From assembly GCA_026004675.1 (NCBI GenBank), contig BPJP01000007.1, forward strand, positions 170,064 through 234,063: DNA of 64,000 bases. The letters are read 5' to 3'. Positions 56,197-64,000 of the stretch are shown piece after piece. This stretch comes from Gemmatales bacterium. GTDB lineage: Bacteria > Planctomycetota > Planctomycetia > Gemmatales > Gemmataceae. The notes beneath the pieces are model-generated. The model did not search any database. It saw only the letters and a program-made list of their open reading frames with translations, and was not told where the DNA came from. Positions within the stretch are counted from its first letter, which is position 1. Each line of letters begins with the position of its first letter. The position numbers were made by a program, and so were the translations under genes.

Positions 56197-56296
56197 CGGC
56201 TTCGCCTCGTAGCATCTGATTTCGACGTGTTTTTTTTATCTTGCATGCGCTGGTTGCCGATGGCAAGCAAAATGTGGGCTTCCTTCGCCACCAAGG

Positions 56297-57427
56297 CTAA
56301 CGTGAAATATCCGGTACCGTTCGTGATTTCGCCAGCGAGCCACACTGGGCTTGCCAGCGCAACCAGTGGTCGACAAGAACCAACGCCATCATGGCTTCTC
56401 CCATGGGAACGAAGCGTGGCAACAGGCACGGGTCGTGACGTCCCTTGGTAGCGATTTCGGTTGGCGAACCGGTTCGGGTTACGGTTTTCTGGGGTTTTGA
56501 CAGACTGCTGGTCGGTTTGACGGCGACTCGGCAGACAATCGGCTCACCGCTACTGATGCCGCCTAGCATACCGCCATGGCGATTGGTCAGGGTACCGATA
56601 CCTTTAACGGCTTCTGGTTTCGGAACGAAGAGGTCGTTGTTTTGGCTGCCGCGAGCTTCCGCCACGCCGAAGCCGGCGCCGTATTCGAAGCCGACGACGG
56701 CCGGCAACGACAGCAATGCCTTTGCCAGATCGGCTTTCAGTTTGTCGAAAACCGGCTCTCCAAGTCCAGGAGGCACGCCGGTCGCCACCAATTCGCTGAC
56801 ACCGCCAATCGAATCCTGATCCCGGCGCACTTCGTCGATCAAAGCAATCATCCTGTCGGCAGCGCTTGCATCCGGGCACCGAACGATGTTGGCTTCTACT
56901 TGTTCCAGTGTCACGCTTGCGGGTTCAGGAATGTGTGCCTGAATGGAACCGATCTGTTTGACGTAGCCGACGACGCGAATGCCGTGCTCGGCAAGAATTT
57001 TCTTGGCGATCGCACCAGCAGCCACGCGACAGATCGTTTCGCGAGCACTGGATCGACCGCTTCCCCGGTAATCGCGAAAGCCATATTTGGCATCGAAGGT
57101 GAAATCCGCGTGCCCCGGCCTGTATTTGTCTTTGATATCGTTATAGTCCTGGCTTCGTGCGTCCCGGTTGCGAAACAAAATACCGATGGACGTGCCATCG
57201 GTCTTGCCTTCGAACACGCCGGACCAGATTTCGGGAAGGTCTTCCTCCTTGCGTTGCGAGACGACCTGGGATTGGCCTGGACGCCGACGGCGCAGATCAG
57301 GGAGAAGGTCCTCTTCACTTAACGGTATTCCGGGGGGGCAACCATCGACAATAAGCAAGTACCCCGGCCCGTGACTGACGCCGGCTGTGGTGATGCGAAA
57401 AAGTTGACCAAACGAATTCCCTGGCAT
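56297..57427 (-). CDS. aroC: Chorismate synthase
   Basis: Forms chorismate from EPSP using reduced FMN, the last step of the shikimate pathway. The 376-residue protein has [34 protein letters not shown] at the start, [30 protein letters not shown] (the R/S-rich FMN/substrate segment), and [26 protein letters not shown] near the end. The ATG at 57427 gives the canonical [10 protein letters not shown]; the frame is open up to 57562 but that part is leader-like. It is separated from the 54535 gene by 100 bp. Confidence 0.96.
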   Translation of the reverse strand: MPGNSFGQLFRITTAGVSHGPGYLLIVDGCPPGIPLSEEDLLPDLRRRRPGQSQVVSQRKEEDLPEIWSGVFEGKTDGTSIGILFRNRDARSQDYNDIKDKYRPGHADFTFDAKYGFRDYRGSGRSSARETICRVAAGAIAKKILAEHGIRVVGYVKQIGSIQAHIPEPASVTLEQVEANIVRCPDASAADRMIALIDEVRRDQDSIGGVSELVATGVPPGLGEPVFDKLKADLAKALLSLPAVVGFEYGAGFGVAEARGSQNNDLFVPKPEAVKGIGTLTNRHGGMLGGISSGEPIVCRVAVKPTSSLSKPQKTVTRTGSPTEIATKGRHDPCLLPRFVPMGEAMMALVLVDHWLRWQAQCGSLAKSRTVPDISR

Positions 57428-57640
57428 AATGCTAATATACACAAACAGGCAGGAAAACGCAGCCGTCGCAGCCAGGCTAACACCGACAAAACAGCAATCG
57501 CCGGAGAGAACTGCGCCCCTTGAGTGGATAATGTTGTCTGGTTGAACGTGTTCCGTTTCCATGTTGCAATCCTTTTGTTAAAACAACTGGCAATGTGCTG
57601 GTGAGTTGCCCAGTCAATCACTTCTTTTGAGAGGGTGTCG

Positions 57641-59630
57641 ATGGAGGTCAAGGATGGTCAGGTGCGCGTGGTGATCGAGCGCGTCACGCCACAGATCGAT
57701 TGCGGCCGATTTCCTGTTAAACGTTCCGTTGATGAGCTAGTCGTCGTTGAGGCGGATATTTTCGCCGACGGTCATGATGCGCTTGCCGCCGTGTTGCGCT
57801 ATCGCCATGGCTCGGCAGCCGAGTGGACCGAAATTCCCATGGAATTTGTGGTAAACGACCGTTGGCGTGCCGTTTTTGCCGTGCCGCAACTCGGCGACTA
57901 TTTCTACACGATCCAGGCCTGGGTGGATCGTTTTGAAAGCTGGCGCCAAGACCTGAGGAAACGTGTCGATGCCGGCCAGGAAGTCGATGTTCCGCTCGCG
58001 GTCGGTGCGAAATTGATCGTCGAGACGGCAAACAAAACCAGGGGGACCGAAGCGAAGGAACTCCATGAAGCTGCCAACAAACTAGTCGCGACGACGACGC
58101 CGCCAACCGAACGGATTGCTGCCGCCCTGGACGAGAACCTCTCCCAGATGATGAGGAAGTTGTCACCGCGGTTGCACGCAGCACAATTCGAGCGGGAGCT
58201 TCGGGTTGTCGTCGAGCCGGTTAAAGCGCGTTTCAGCACCTGGTACGAGATGTTTCCGCGGTCTTGCGCCGGCGAACCTGGCAAGCACGGCACCTTCCGC
58301 GATTGCGAAAACCGATTGCCATATATTGCCGAGATGGGTTTCGACGTCCTGTATTTTCCTCCGATTCATCCAATCGGTCGAAGTTTCCGCAAAGGCAAGA
58401 ACAATAGCCTGACTTGCACGCCGGATGATGTCGGCAGTCCATGGGGCATCGGCAGTGAGGAGGGGGGGCACAAGGCTATTCATCCGCAACTCGGCACCTT
58501 GGCTGACTTTCAACATCTGGTTGCCAAAGCCAAAGAGTTCGGCATCGATATCGCTCTCGACATCGCCTTTCAGTGCTCGCCTGATCATCCGTATGTTAAG
58601 GAGCATCCCCAATGGTTTCGGCATCGCCCGGATGGCACTATCCAGTATGCCGAAAATCCGCCCAAGAAATATCAAGACATTTACCCTCTGGATTTTGAAA
58701 CGGAAGACTGGCGGTCCCTTTGGGACGAGTTGAAAAGCGTGTTTCTTTTCTGGATTGAACAAGGCATCCGCATTTTTCGGGTCGATAACCCGCACACCAA
58801 ACCGTTCCGCTTCTGGGAATGGGTTATCGCTGAAATCAAGAGGCAATACCCGGACGTCATTTTTCTTTCGGAAGCTTTCACCCGACCCAAAGTGATGTAC
58901 CGTCTGGCAAAACTAGGCTATTCGCAATCCTACACCTATTTCGCCTGGCGAAACACCAAGCGCGAGCTGACGGAGTATTTCACCGAGCTGACACAGACAG
59001 AGGTGCGGGAGTTTTTCCGGCCGAACTTGTGGCCGAACACACCGGACATTTTGAACGAGTATCTGCAGCACGGAGGGAGGCCGGCATTCATGATCCGCCT
59101 GGTTCTGGCGGCAACGTTGGGAGCCAGCTATGGCATCTACGGACCGGCCTACGAATTGTGCATCAATACGCCATTTGCACCCGGCAGCGAAGAGTACCTC
59201 GATTCCGAGAAATATGAAATCAAGTCCTGGGACCTTCACGCTCCCCATAGCTTGAAAGACTTTATCGCCCGGGTGAATCGCATTCGCAAAGACAACCGTG
59301 CTTTACAACACAACTTTTCCTTGCAGTTTCATCCGGTCAGCAATGATGAGCTGATTTGTTACAGCAAAAGAGACACGGGACAACGTCATTCTGGTCGTCG
59401 TGAATCTGAATCCATACTACACGCATTCAGGATGGGTCGATTTGCCTCTGGAGCAACTCGGTCTCGATCCAGCGCAGCCTTTTCAGGTTCATGATTTGCT
59501 GAGCGACGCCCGGTACGCCTGGCATGGACCGCACAACTATGTGGAATTGAATCCGCACATTGCCCCGGCGCACATCTTCGCGATCCGCAAACGGCTGCGG
59601 TCCGAGCGAGATTTTGAGTATTACCTCTAG
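57641..59630 (+). CDS. glgE: Alpha-1,4-glucan:maltose-1-phosphate maltosyltransferase, one frame shift near the end
   Basis: Extends alpha-glucan with maltose from maltose-1-phosphate. It is a GH13_3 enzyme: N-terminal domain (residues 1-190), then FDVLYFPPIHPIGRSFRKGKNNSL, the nucleophile Asp in RIFRVDNPHTKPF, the acid/base Glu in VIFLSEAFTRP, and YGPAYELCIN. At GGG 59377-59379 the frame shifts +1: upstream reads ...YSKRDT, downstream DNVILVVVNLNPYYTHSGWVDLPLEQLGL and ends ERDFEYYL. Removing one G gives a normal C-terminal domain and about 660 residues. GAGAGG lies 6 bases before the ATG. treS-mak follows 7 bp later. Confidence 0.93.
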
Positions 59631-59637
59631 CTGATTC

Positions 59638-62600
59638 ATGACCATGCTCGACAACGATCCCTATTGGTACAAAGACGCGATTCTGTACGAACTCCATGTT
59701 CGCGCTTTTCAGGATTCCGACAGCGATGGTTTTGGCGACTTTCGCGGCTTGACCGATCGCTTGGACTACCTGCAAGACCTCGGCGTGACGGCGATCTGGC
59801 TCTTGCCGTTCTATCCGTCGCCGCTCAAAGACGATGGGTACGATATCGCCGACTACACCAATATTCATCCCGACTACGGCACCTTGCGTGACTTCAAACG
59901 TTTTCTCAATGAAGCACACGAGCGTGGCTTGCGCGTCGTGACCGAGTTGGTGATCAACCACACGTCGGATCAGCATCCGTGGTTTCAACGAGCCCGCAAA
60001 GCTCCCAAAGGGAGCGTCTACCGCGATTTTTACGTGTGGTCTGACGACCCGAAGAAATACAAAGAAGCACGCATCATCTTCCAAGATTTCGAAACCTCGA
60101 ACTGGACATGGGATCATGTCGCCAAGAGCTATTATTGGCATCGGTTTTACTCACATCAGCCCGATCTGAACTTTGAAAACCCCGAAGTCTGGAAAGCTAT
60201 CTTCCCCGTTCTCGATTTCTGGCTGGAAATGGGGGTCGATGGCATGCGGCTGGATGCAGTTCCCTACTTGTACGAAGCCGAAGGAACCAACTGCGAAAAC
60301 CTGCCAGAAACGCACGCTTTCCTTCGCGCTTTGCGGAAACATGTTGACGAGAAGTTTGAAAACCGCATGCTGCTCGCCGAGGCCAACCAGTGGCCAGAGG
60401 ATGCCGTCGCCTATTTCGGTACCGGCGACGAATGTCATATGTGCTTTCATTTTCCAGTCATGCCACGGATGTTCATGGCGATCCACATGGAGGACCGTTT
60501 CCCGATTATCGACATTCTCGACCAGACGCCGGAAATCCCCCCCTCTTGCCAATGGGCCATGTTCTTGCGCAACCACGACGAATTGACGCTCGAAATGGTC
60601 ACGGATGAAGAACGCGATTATATGTATCGGGCGTATGCCAGCGAACTAAAAGCACGTATCAATCTGGGAATTCGCCGGCGCCTGGCGCCGCTTCTTGGCA
60701 ATAACCGCCGGCGGATCGAATTGATGAATGGCCTGCTGTTGTCGATGCCTGGGACGCCCATCATTTATTACGGCGACGAGATCGGCATGGGGGATAACAT
60801 CTATCTCGGCGATCGCAATGGCGTGCGCACCCCAATGCAGTGGAGTGCCGACCGCAATGCCGGCTTTTCCCGCGCCAATCCTCAAAAGCTTTACCTTCCC
60901 GTCATTATCGATCCGGAATACCACTTTGAAGCCGTCAATGTCGAGGCGCAGCAAAACAACCCCAACTCGTTGTTGTGGTGGATGAAACGGGTAATCGCAT
61001 TACGCAAGCGGCACAAAGCCTTTGGCCGGGGTTCGATCGAATTCCTCAAGCCGGAAAACCGGAAAATCCTCGCCTTTTTGCGCCGCTATGAGGACGAGAC
61101 ATTGTTGGTAACGGCGAATTTGTCCCGTTTCGTGCAATATGTCGAATTGGATTTGTCCGAGTTCAATGGTGTGGTACCAGTCGAGTTGTTTGGCAACAAT
61201 CCTTTTCCTCGAATCGGCGAATTGCCTTATTTGCTGACGCTCGGCCCTCATTCGTTCTACTGGTTTTCACTGCCCAAAGAACCGACGAAAGGCGAATCCT
61301 TGACCTCTGACTCACAACTGCTGACGGTGGCAACGGCTGATTGGCATGAACTGTTTGGTCCCCGTGCTCGTAGTCGTCTCGAACAGCTTCTGCCCAGTTA
61401 CATGAAGCCCCGCCGGTGGTTTGGCAGTAAAGCCCGGATTATCAAGTCGGCAACCATTCGTGAGGCAGTTCGTTTTCGCTTCGATGATTCGGAAGCGTTT
61501 GTCACTTTGATCCGTGTCGAATTCAACGAAGGTTCGCCCGAGACCTATGTGCTCCCCTTTTCTTATGCCAAAGCGGAGACGGCGACGACGATTCTGGAAG
61601 ATTCGCCTCACGCCGCCGTCTTGCGCGTGCAGTCGGCTGAAAGCGGCATCATTTACGATGCCCTTTACGATAAACGCTTTTGCCGTGCTCTGCTGTCCGC
61701 CCTGTCGCAAAACAAAACCTACGAATCGGATTCCGGCGAAATCACGGCGACAACTTTCCCCCATTTCGATCGCTTTCGTGATCTGAGCGAAGACGACTTG
61801 GAGCCTTCTCTCAGTAAAGCGGAGCAAAGCAATACCTCGATCGTCTACGGCAAGCACCTGATTCTTAAAGTGTTTCGCCGTGTCGATGAAGGGGTCAATC
61901 CGGATCTGGAAATCGGGCGGTACCTGACTCAAAAGGGATTCGCAGCCACTGCGGCGGTGGTCGGGGCGATCGAATCGCGGCGTCGGGGCTCGCAGCCTAT
62001 GACGTTGGCCATTCTGCAGGAATTCGTTGCCAATGAAGGCGACGCCTGGCGTTACACGCTCGACGCTTTGGGTCGATATTACGAACGTGTGGCTGCCGAG
62101 TCAGCCGACGGCCATAAGGCCAGCCCTTCGGGCAAATCGTTGCTGGCTCTGGCTGAGGCCGATGCTGCCCCCGCTCTCGCCCAGGAAATGATCAGCACCT
62201 ATTTGGAAACAGCGCGTCTATTGGGACAGCGTACCGCGGAACTCCACCTTACCCTTGCCGACGAAACGGAAGACCCCAATTTCGTGCCGGAAGAATTCAG
62301 CAAACTGTATCGCCGTTCCGTTTACCAGTCGATGCGCAATCTGGTTGGACGTGTCTTCTTGCAGTTTCGCCGTGAAGTCTCACGCTTGCCGGAGCAGGTT
62401 CAAGACCAGGCCCGCCGTGTTCTGAACATGGAAGGGGACATCTTGCGGCGGTTCCAAACAACCTTCGAGCACAACATTACCGCTTTGCGGACGCGCTGCC
62501 ACGGCGATTACCACCTCGGTCAGGTTCTCTATACCGGCCGTGATTTTGTCATCATCGATTTCGAGGGCGAACCAGCACGGTCCATCACAGAACGCCGCTT

Positions 62601-62952
62601 GAAACGTTCGCCTCTGTGCGACGTGGCAGGCATGGTACGTTCTTTTCATTATGCCGCCTATAGCGGATTGATCGGCGATCTGGGAATCATCCGTTCCGAA
62701 GATATCGCCAACGTCGAACCCTGGGCGCGCTTCTGGTACGAATGGGTCAGCGCCGCTTTCTTGAAGTCTTATCTCGAACACGCCGGAAAAGGCGGATTTC
62801 TGCCAGCCAACAAAAACGAACTGAGGCTCCTCTTTGATGCTTTTCTCATGGAAAAGGCCATCTACGAGTTGGGCTACGAAATCAATCATCGCCCCGATTG
62901 GGTTCGCATTCCGCTCATGGGCATCTTGCAACTACTCGATGAACACAGGTAA
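59638..62952 (+). CDS. treS: Trehalose synthase-maltokinase fusion
   Basis: A 1104-residue two-domain enzyme. Residues about 1-545 are trehalose synthase (GH13_16): [22 protein letters not shown], nucleophile Asp in DGMRLDAVP, Glu in LLAEANQWP, and the transition-state Asp in [11 protein letters not shown]. Residues about 565-1104 are maltokinase (Pep2/Mak): [11 protein letters not shown] early and [27 protein letters not shown] with the catalytic Asp and metal Asp near the end. Trehalose is isomerised to maltose and phosphorylated to maltose-1-phosphate, which GlgE uses. The 7-bp spacing from glgE indicates an operon. Confidence 0.95.
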   Translation: MTMLDNDPYWYKDAILYELHVRAFQDSDSDGFGDFRGLTDRLDYLQDLGVTAIWLLPFYPSPLKDDGYDIADYTNIHPDYGTLRDFKRFLNEAHERGLRVVTELVINHTSDQHPWFQRARKAPKGSVYRDFYVWSDDPKKYKEARIIFQDFETSNWTWDHVAKSYYWHRFYSHQPDLNFENPEVWKAIFPVLDFWLEMGVDGMRLDAVPYLYEAEGTNCENLPETHAFLRALRKHVDEKFENRMLLAEANQWPEDAVAYFGTGDECHMCFHFPVMPRMFMAIHMEDRFPIIDILDQTPEIPPSCQWAMFLRNHDELTLEMVTDEERDYMYRAYASELKARINLGIRRRLAPLLGNNRRRIELMNGLLLSMPGTPIIYYGDEIGMGDNIYLGDRNGVRTPMQWSADRNAGFSRANPQKLYLPVIIDPEYHFEAVNVEAQQNNPNSLLWWMKRVIALRKRHKAFGRGSIEFLKPENRKILAFLRRYEDETLLVTANLSRFVQYVELDLSEFNGVVPVELFGNNPFPRIGELPYLLTLGPHSFYWFSLPKEPTKGESLTSDSQLLTVATADWHELFGPRARSRLEQLLPSYMKPRRWFGSKARIIKSATIREAVRFRFDDSEAFVTLIRVEFNEGSPETYVLPFSYAKAETATTILEDSPHAAVLRVQSAESGIIYDALYDKRFCRALLSALSQNKTYESDSGEITATTFPHFDRFRDLSEDDLEPSLSKAEQSNTSIVYGKHLILKVFRRVDEGVNPDLEIGRYLTQKGFAATAAVVGAIESRRRGSQPMTLAILQEFVANEGDAWRYTLDALGRYYERVAAESADGHKASPSGKSLLALAEADAAPALAQEMISTYLETARLLGQRTAELHLTLADETEDPNFVPEEFSKLYRRSVYQSMRNLVGRVFLQFRREVSRLPEQVQDQARRVLNMEGDILRRFQTTFEHNITALRTRCHGDYHLGQVLYTGRDFVIIDFEGEPARSITERRLKRSPLCDVAGMVRSFHYAAYSGLIGDLGIIRSEDIANVEPWARFWYEWVSAAFLKSYLEHAGKGGFLPANKNELRLLFDAFLMEKAIYELGYEINHRPDWVRIPLMGILQLLDEHR

Positions 62953-63044
62953 TGGGCGATTCCCACCCCTCTGGAGACACTCAAGCCATCGGAGACGAAT
63001 CAGGGTTGACGCGCACGACCGTCAAACCTATAGTCCCGCCCACT

Positions 63045-64000
63045 ATGAAAACGACACATTACGTTATCGCTCTTGCCGCGGGGCTTCTGGCGGCCGGCAC
63101 TATCTGCGCCGGCGACGACAACTTGCACAGCCGGGGCAAGGTGCTCTTGCTCAAAAATCGCCGACTTCTGGAAGGGGACATCACCCGAGACGGCGACCGT
63201 TTCCGTATTCGGAGGCGGACCGGCGAAAGCGTCATTCCCGGCTCCCAGGTGCTTCGCTTGTGCCAGAACCGCGCCGAAGCATTTCAGGCGTTACGCAAGG
63301 AAGCCAACCTCGACGACCCCGACGAACGATTACGCCTGGCTCACTGGTGTCGTCTGCATGGTCTGGATCGAGAAGGACTGGCGGAACTGAAAGCCGCTTT
63401 GGCCATCCGACCCGAACATGCCGAGACGATCCGTCTCATTCGTGCTTTTGAAAACCGCTTGAATGAAAAAGATACCGAATCCAGTGTTTCCGAACCGACG
63501 CCTGCTGTCGAATCGAATGCCATTGAAGGCACGTTGACCCTCGATGCCTTGACCACTTTCGTTCATCAGGTTCAGCCGGTTTTGATGAACGCCTGTGCCC
63601 GCTGCCACGTCGGCAATAAAACCCCTGGCTTCAACCTCGAACGCGCTTTTGGCGAACGATCGATTCACAGCAGAAAAAGCCGTGCGAACCTGGCGGCGGC
63701 GGTAGGGCTGGTCAATATCGCTGATTGGGAACGCAGCCCGCTGTTGACCAAAGCGATCGGCGTGCACGGCGGCATCAGCAGGCCGCCGCTCGAAGGCAGG
63801 CAAACCGTAGCGTATGACAAACTCAAACATTGGGTACGGATGCTGGCGAACAACGCCCGCAAGAACGCTCCAGCTGCCGTGAGCCAAACCCCGCTCTCAA
63901 AGCCAGCGCGCAATCTCTCCGCGCTCAAGTCGTCCTATCGTTCGCTGTGGGCCGTCGATCGCCATTCCGACACCACCGGCGTGGCGCAACGGGAAGACAT
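63045..64000 (+). CDS. Exported protein with CxxCH haem-like motif (cut by window end)
   Basis: The frame from the ATG at 63045 is open to the last base, giving at least 318 residues. It begins with a signal peptide (MKTTHYVIALAAGLLAAGTICAG), followed by an acidic/basic region (about 30-120, RGKVLLLKNRRLLEGDITRDGDRFRIRRR) and then CARCHVGNKTPGFNLERAF with a CxxCH (Cys-Ala-Arg-Cys-His) site. Such secreted CxxCH proteins are common in planctomycetes, often as cytochrome c-like domains of larger proteins. The C-terminus is outside the window. Confidence 0.75.
   Translation, partial: MKTTHYVIALAAGLLAAGTICAGDDNLHSRGKVLLLKNRRLLEGDITRDGDRFRIRRRTGESVIPGSQVLRLCQNRAEAFQALRKEANLDDPDERLRLAHWCRLHGLDREGLAELKAALAIRPEHAETIRLIRAFENRLNEKDTESSVSEPTPAVESNAIEGTLTLDALTTFVHQVQPVLMNACARCHVGNKTPGFNLERAFGERSIHSRKSRANLAAAVGLVNIADWERSPLLTKAIGVHGGISRPPLEGRQTVAYDKLKHWVRMLANNARKNAPAAVSQTPLSKPARNLSALKSSYRSLWAVDRHSDTTGVAQRED

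Overview
The window looks like ordinary chromosome from a planctomycete, most likely of the Gemmata group. This placement is an inference from gene style. The clues are several zinc-ribbon membrane proteins, a Ser/Thr kinase fused to WD40 repeats, FHA and PilZ proteins, a Tat-exported sugar-isomerase-like TIM barrel, a DUF3500 protein, a secreted CxxCH protein, and dispersed core genes with few long operons. Base composition is moderately GC-rich and fairly even. I saw no tRNA, rRNA, CRISPR array or insertion sequence.

Region by region. Positions 1-4248 (minus): the 5' part of hisS, a membrane-anchored Cys-phosphatase, a methyltransferase and a multispanning glycosyltransferase-like protein. 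Positions 4553-14353 (mostly plus): gyrA, a methyltransferase, a zinc-ribbon membrane protein, kynureninase, a xylose-isomerase-like enzyme, a degenerate HAD protein, a FabZ-like dehydratase and panB. Positions 14387-26732: a coiled-coil protein, argJ, an aldehyde:ferredoxin oxidoreductase, PilZ, a CoxG-like protein, a phosphoesterase, a zinc-ribbon membrane protein, a TIM-barrel protein, ackA and an AGCS symporter. Positions 26768-30259: the accessory-looking stretch, with a retron-type reverse transcriptase, two small HTH/terminase-like genes, two sets of 30-bp repeats in opposite orientation, and a structured noncoding stretch. Positions 30260-41279: an MFS carrier, a metal ABC permease fused to a winged helix, B12-dependent ribonucleotide reductase, dcd, an amphi-Trp protein, greA, FHA and DUF3500 proteins. 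Positions 41357-54538: Nudix, PilZ, a zinc-ribbon protein, the kinase-WD40 protein, an XPB-type helicase, the yicC-gmk-rpoZ operon, secG, an ARPP-1 protein, trpB, an ATP-grasp ligase and cobK. Positions 54535-64000: an unrecognised alpha/beta protein, aroC, the GlgE-pathway pair glgE and treS-maltokinase, and a truncated secreted CxxCH protein.

Functional links. nrdJ and dcd both supply deoxynucleotides. cobK belongs to corrinoid synthesis, and NrdJ needs the B12 cofactor. glgE and treS-mak act in sequence to turn trehalose into maltose-1-phosphate and then alpha-glucan. yicC, gmk and rpoZ overlap as a translationally coupled operon.

Two things deserve attention. First, three genes (gyrA, the 8289 membrane protein and glgE) are interrupted by six single-base shifts. 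All have the same sign and all sit in short homopolymers, which points to sequencing or assembly insertions rather than gene decay. Second, the retron-type RT has a long charged N-terminal extension and lies next to an inverted repeat array that is partly coding.
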